The position numbers and the translations under genes were made by a program. 8,657 nt of DNA from Candidatus Sumerlaeota bacterium (lineage in GTDB: Bacteria; CG03; SLGR01). The notes beneath the pieces are model-generated. The model did not search any database. It saw nothing but the letters and a program-made list of their open reading frames with translations, and was not told the origin of the DNA. Positions 5,997-8,657 of this stretch are shown here, in pieces. The number at the start of each line of letters is the position of its first letter. Position 1 is the stretch's first letter. The stretch lies in the NCBI GenBank assembly GCA_007136585.1, contig SLGR01000087.1, positions 1-8,657 on the forward strand. Reading direction: 5' to 3'.

Positions 5997-6941
5997 TTAT
6001 AGTCCGACCCCAATAAGGAAAAGGTGTCTTCTGCTTATAGTGGAGTCCGGCATCAGGGCGTAATCCAGGGCGAAATTCTCATAAGTAAGCCCGAAACCCA
6101 GCGAAAACCCGTCCAGACCCTCCGATGTCCGGTACCCGGCCCTTAAGAAAAGCATCCCCCGGTGGGCGTACTCCGCCCCGAAGTACGGGACCGCCCCGTT
6201 TCTTTCCGTGTAAACCAGATCCGCCGTAAAGACCCCCTCATCCTCCGGGGTAACCCTTACAGCGTAGCAGATCCCTCCCCCGGAGAGAATTTCAATCTCC
6301 TCCGAAACCCTGTCGTACTTAAGCTCCCCCGCTATATTCCGGACCGACCCGCCCAGAGCAACCCCCGGGGAATATGGGCGCCCGGGTATGGTTTCGGCTC
6401 CGAACGAAAAGAGCGGCGTATGCCAGATCAGACCGGCGTCCGCGGTAAGAGTATCGGCAGAATACTCTTCTATAAGGGTAGAGCTATAGTACTTTATAGA
6501 AACCCCTGCGTCAATCCTGCCTGTTATCCTGCCCGAAGCGGTAAGTGTTCCCAGGTAATCGCTCTGCGCCCTGACCCTTTTACCGTGCATCCCGGGGTCA
6601 TCCGGGGCATTAATCCTGAGAGTTCCCCCGTCGTACCACAGGATACCGGCCCCGATGACTCCCCCTAGAACGGGAGTAAATACCGAGGCGTAGTATACCG
6701 AGGTGTCAAGGTACGAACTGTCATACATAAGGGATACCCGCGTTCCGGGTATCCCGGCAGCGGTTGCCGGGTTGAAAGCGGCCGAACCGCTGTCACCGGA
6801 CAAGGCCGCGGCTGCTCCGCCCATAGCGGCCTGCCGGACCCCGGCAGGGTAATTAAGGATACTTCCCGCCTCCAAAGAACCGGGGAGAAGAATTATATAT
6901 AGTAAGGGTAAGGCCCCGCAGGTTGAAAAAAACCGCCTCAT
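5997..6941 (-). CDS. PorV/UPF0164-family outer-membrane beta-barrel protein
   Basis: Seen: 314 residues with an N-terminal signal peptide (basic MRRFF, hydrophobic 8-20, likely cleavage after SLEA at 25). It is followed by the family hallmark at about 34-64: GVRQAAMGGA, then a short loop and AAFNPATAAGI, the usual MGGA...NPA pattern of PorV/PorQ, UPF0164 and FadL-like barrels. The remainder is alternating polar/aromatic beta-strand sequence with many Gly and Tyr, ending in a strand HLFLIGVGL, suited to insertion by the BAM machinery. The ATG overlaps the upstream VCBS-protein stop in an ATGA junction; the upstream ribosome binding site is weak, so coupling is likely. Family knowledge: PorV shuttles type IX secretion cargo by binding its C-terminal domain; UPF0164 members are of unknown function. 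Inference: outer-membrane partner or exporter for the neighbouring surface protein. Function beyond an outer-membrane barrel is not established. Confidence 0.82.
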   Translation of the reverse strand: MRRFFSTCGALPLLYIILLPGSLEAGSILNYPAGVRQAAMGGAAAALSGDSGSAAFNPATAAGIPGTRVSLMYDSSYLDTSVYYASVFTPVLGGVIGAGILWYDGGTLRINAPDDPGMHGKRVRAQSDYLGTLTASGRITGRIDAGVSIKYYSSTLIEEYSADTLTADAGLIWHTPLFSFGAETIPGRPYSPGVALGGSVRNIAGELKYDRVSEEIEILSGGGICYAVRVTPEDEGVFTADLVYTERNGAVPYFGAEYAHRGMLFLRAGYRTSEGLDGFSLGFGLTYENFALDYALMPDSTISRRHLFLIGVGL

Positions 6942-8656
6942 CGCACTACCACAATTTTCAGGGTCTCGTCCCCGCCGGGCACCTGTATATTAAGGAAGTA
7001 AAGCCCGCTCGAGACCGCCGAACCCCCGGAACAGGTCCCGTCCCATCTCACCGGTGACTCCGAGCCCGGTTCCAGGGTGCGGTTGATAAGAGTCTTCACC
7101 AGCCCGCCCATCTTGTCATATACCCTGATACTTACACGGCCGGAGGCGCCGAGATGATAGTTTACCTCAACCTCATCCCCTCCTCCCCTGAGAAGGTTGC
7201 GGCTGATACTTACAAGCTCTATAACAGCAACCCCGTCGCCCCACTGAGACCAGCCCTCATAAGGTCCCTCGCCGGTATAATGCGGGGACCTGTAATCCCA
7301 TTTCCACTCCTCTTCCGTAATACCCGGGGGTTTGCCGGCAAGGTATGTTGAGGTCGGGACGTTTGTGTCGTACCCGTGGCGCGCCTTTATCCTCGCCGAG
7401 TACGAATGGTCAAACCTTCCTTCAAAGGTAAAGGACCCTTTCCCCTGGGAGTCCCAGACTTCCTCTGTAAGCTCTTCGCTTAACTCCCCCTCGAAAACAA
7501 CGGCGCTGTTTCCCTGCGGGTCGGTCTCACGGACCTGTATGTAGCATCCGTATATACCGGTCTCGGGGTCCCGCGAACTCCCCTTATCCAGCTCAAACTC
7601 TATCTCCGTATCGTATGTGTACTCCCCGGCGGCGGGCACGGGTGGCGAGGGGTATCCCTCCGGGGGTGTCTCATCAATAAAAACCGATTCCTCAGACCAT
7701 CTCTCCTCATCATACCCCTCCGCCCAGGAGTACCCTAAACCCGTATCTATGGTCTGGACCGCCCAGTAGTACCCCGAACCCGATACATTCAGGACCCTTA
7801 TATACCTGTAGGAACTGACATCTATATTTCCTTCATCTATATCCGTATCCCGTACAGTAGAGGTGGTAACCTTTGTCAGGTAACTTCCCAGAAGAGGCGA
7901 CCCGTAACGGGCGGGGACGATATCCCCCCGTCCGGCGCGGCTCCCCACCCTGAAGTTGTGGTAAAGCCCCGGGTTAGGGGTCTCATCGTCGGCGTTATCT
8001 GGAATATTCCACATAAGGTAGAGCTTCCCGTTATAATACTTTGAAGCCATTGTTTCTCTTGAGATCCGCTCAGGGGGGGTGTTCTCCGGGTAGGGGGCCC
8101 CTCCTACATCATTAACCAGCAGAACGGCTGAGGGGTTTCCGGACTCGGGGTCATCCTCTCCCGTTATTATAAGGTCAAGGGCCCCCGAGTTATTGAAATC
8201 AGCCCACCTTAGGGCACCCCTGCTAAACCCTAAATTCTCAAGGGGCTCGATATAACCGCTGAAAGAGGCGGAACCCGGGTAAACCCTGAAATGCACCTCC
8301 ATATCCTCTGTATCTGTCTCATGGGTTCCCAGAACGGCAAGGTCAAGGAGACCGTCATTATTATAATCCCCGAAAGCCAGGGAACTGTTAAAGAGGCCGT
8401 CTATGCTGAAAGTTGAAGAGCTGAACGATATATTCCATCCGTCCCCGGAGCTTGTATTGGTGTAAATCACGGCGTTTGAACGCCCGTCCGTAAGCCCCGC
8501 GGCGGCTATATCCAGCCAGCCGCTGTTATTATAGTCTCCGACAATCACCGAACCTGCCCCGAACCCCTCACGCACGGGACCCGAGTCCCAGGAAGGAAGC
8601 TCCTCAAACCCTTTCCCCGCCTCGTTCCTGTATATAACCGTAGCGGTAATATCCCT
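6938..8656 (-). CDS. VCBS/FG-GAP repeat surface protein with FlgD-like C-terminal domain, N-terminus beyond window
   Basis: Seen: an open frame of 572 residues from the right edge, with no start in view. A GTG at 8575 lies in the middle of the repeats and is not a convincing start. Visible residues 1-165 hold VCBS repeats with calcium-loop motifs DYNNSGWLD (41-49), DYNNDGLLD (97-105) and DFNNSGALD (153-161), spaced 56 residues apart. A fibronectin-III-like region follows (about 195-315: YHNFRVGS..., then GYYWAVQTIDTG, a linker commonly seen after VCBS repeats). Next come a second beta-rich acidic region with many Glu and Tyr (about 328-440) and a C-terminal FlgD/Ig-like domain (about 479-572) with VSIRVYDKMGGLVKTL, WDGTCSGG and SSGLYFLNI, ending in a basic-hydrophobic KIVVVR. 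Such proteins are exported adhesins or envelope proteins; the end resembles type IX-type sorting domains. It overlaps the PorV-like gene by 4 bases. Ligand unknown. Confidence 0.87.
   Translation of the reverse strand, partial: RDITATVIYRNEAGKGFEELPSWDSGPVREGFGAGSVIVGDYNNSGWLDIAAAGLTDGRSNAVIYTNTSSGDGWNISFSSSTFSIDGLFNSSLAFGDYNNDGLLDLAVLGTHETDTEDMEVHFRVYPGSASFSGYIEPLENLGFSRGALRWADFNNSGALDLIITGEDDPESGNPSAVLLVNDVGGAPYPENTPPERISRETMASKYYNGKLYLMWNIPDNADDETPNPGLYHNFRVGSRAGRGDIVPARYGSPLLGSYLTKVTTSTVRDTDIDEGNIDVSSYRYIRVLNVSGSGYYWAVQTIDTGLGYSWAEGYDEERWSEESVFIDETPPEGYPSPPVPAAGEYTYDTEIEFELDKGSSRDPETGIYGCYIQVRETDPQGNSAVVFEGELSEELTEEVWDSQGKGSFTFEGRFDHSYSARIKARHGYDTNVPTSTYLAGKPPGITEEEWKWDYRSPHYTGEGPYEGWSQWGDGVAVIELVSISRNLLRGGGDEVEVNYHLGASGRVSIRVYDKMGGLVKTLINRTLEPGSESPVRWDGTCSGGSAVSSGLYFLNIQVPGGDETLKIVVVR
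8162..8656 (-). repeat. VCBS/FG-GAP repeats within the surface protein
   Basis: Three copies of a D-(Y/F)-NN-(S/D)-G-x-L-D motif have first codons at 8536, 8368 and 8200, exactly 168 bases (56 residues) apart. Linker motifs recur as well, such as VIYRN (visible residue 7) and VIYTN (63), again 56 apart, so a further repeat begins before the window edge. The copies differ at the base level, which points to old duplication. Confidence 0.8.
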
Positions 8657-8657
8657 C

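Noticed and set aside
6162-6668. A 168-residue open frame on the plus strand opposite the PorV-like gene
   Set aside because: It is antisense to a well-supported barrel gene, has low-complexity Arg/Pro-rich composition and no recognisable domain. The same applies to the other plus-strand frames opposite the kinase, metG, ricT, holB, tmk and the VCBS gene.
8573-8575. GTG at 8575 as the true start of the VCBS gene
   Set aside because: The same frame stays open to the window edge and already encodes repeat-like sequence upstream of it (VIYRN matches VIYTN 56 residues later), so the gene starts outside the window.
1-8657. CRISPR array, mobile element, phage or defence system
   Set aside because: No direct-repeat/spacer pattern, transposase, integrase or terminal inverted repeats were seen; the genes are ordinary housekeeping, envelope and metabolic families.

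Overview
All nine protein genes in this window lie on the minus strand, so transcription runs from high to low coordinates. They are packed almost without gaps: four stop/start junctions overlap and the longest gap is 83 bases. I found no tRNA, rRNA, CRISPR array, insertion sequence or clear terminator. No stretch over 300 bases lacks a gene. Both edges cut genes.

The window suggests a diderm (outer-membrane) bacterium. It encodes an outer-membrane beta-barrel of the PorV/UPF0164 type and a surface protein with VCBS repeats and a FlgD-like C-terminal domain, as well as a type IV pilin-like protein. Base composition looks close to balanced, yet isoleucine is often written ATA (all 5 Ile codons in the left-edge gene; about 13 of 21 in tmk by hand count), and TTG and GTG starts are frequent. 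This mix resembles uncultured lineages such as Elusimicrobiota, Omnitrophota or Goldbacteria-like phyla. That placement is a low-confidence inference, not something the sequence proves.

In transcription order there are three blocks. (1) Surface block, 8656-5997: the 3' part of a VCBS/FG-GAP repeat protein, joined by an ATGA overlap to a PorV-like barrel. (2) Housekeeping block, 5913-1477: a prepilin-like protein, thymidylate kinase (tmk), DNA polymerase III delta' subunit (holB), a PSP1/RicT protein and methionyl-tRNA synthetase (metG). The tmk-holB-ricT-metG neighbourhood is a familiar bacterial arrangement linking dTTP synthesis, clamp loading, RNA-processing control and translation. Here a pseudopilin gene heads it, and tmk and holB both start with TTG inside TTGA overlaps. 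(3) Sugar-acid block, 1456-1: a compact four-carbon acid sugar kinase (DUF1537) followed two bases later by a class II aldolase/adducin-family enzyme. This is a known kinase plus aldolase/decarboxylase pairing, attached directly downstream of metG.

I saw no clearly new multi-gene system. The points most worth a second look are the surface pair as a possible cargo/shuttle unit, the pseudopilin at the head of the replication/translation genes, and the sugar-acid pair at their tail.
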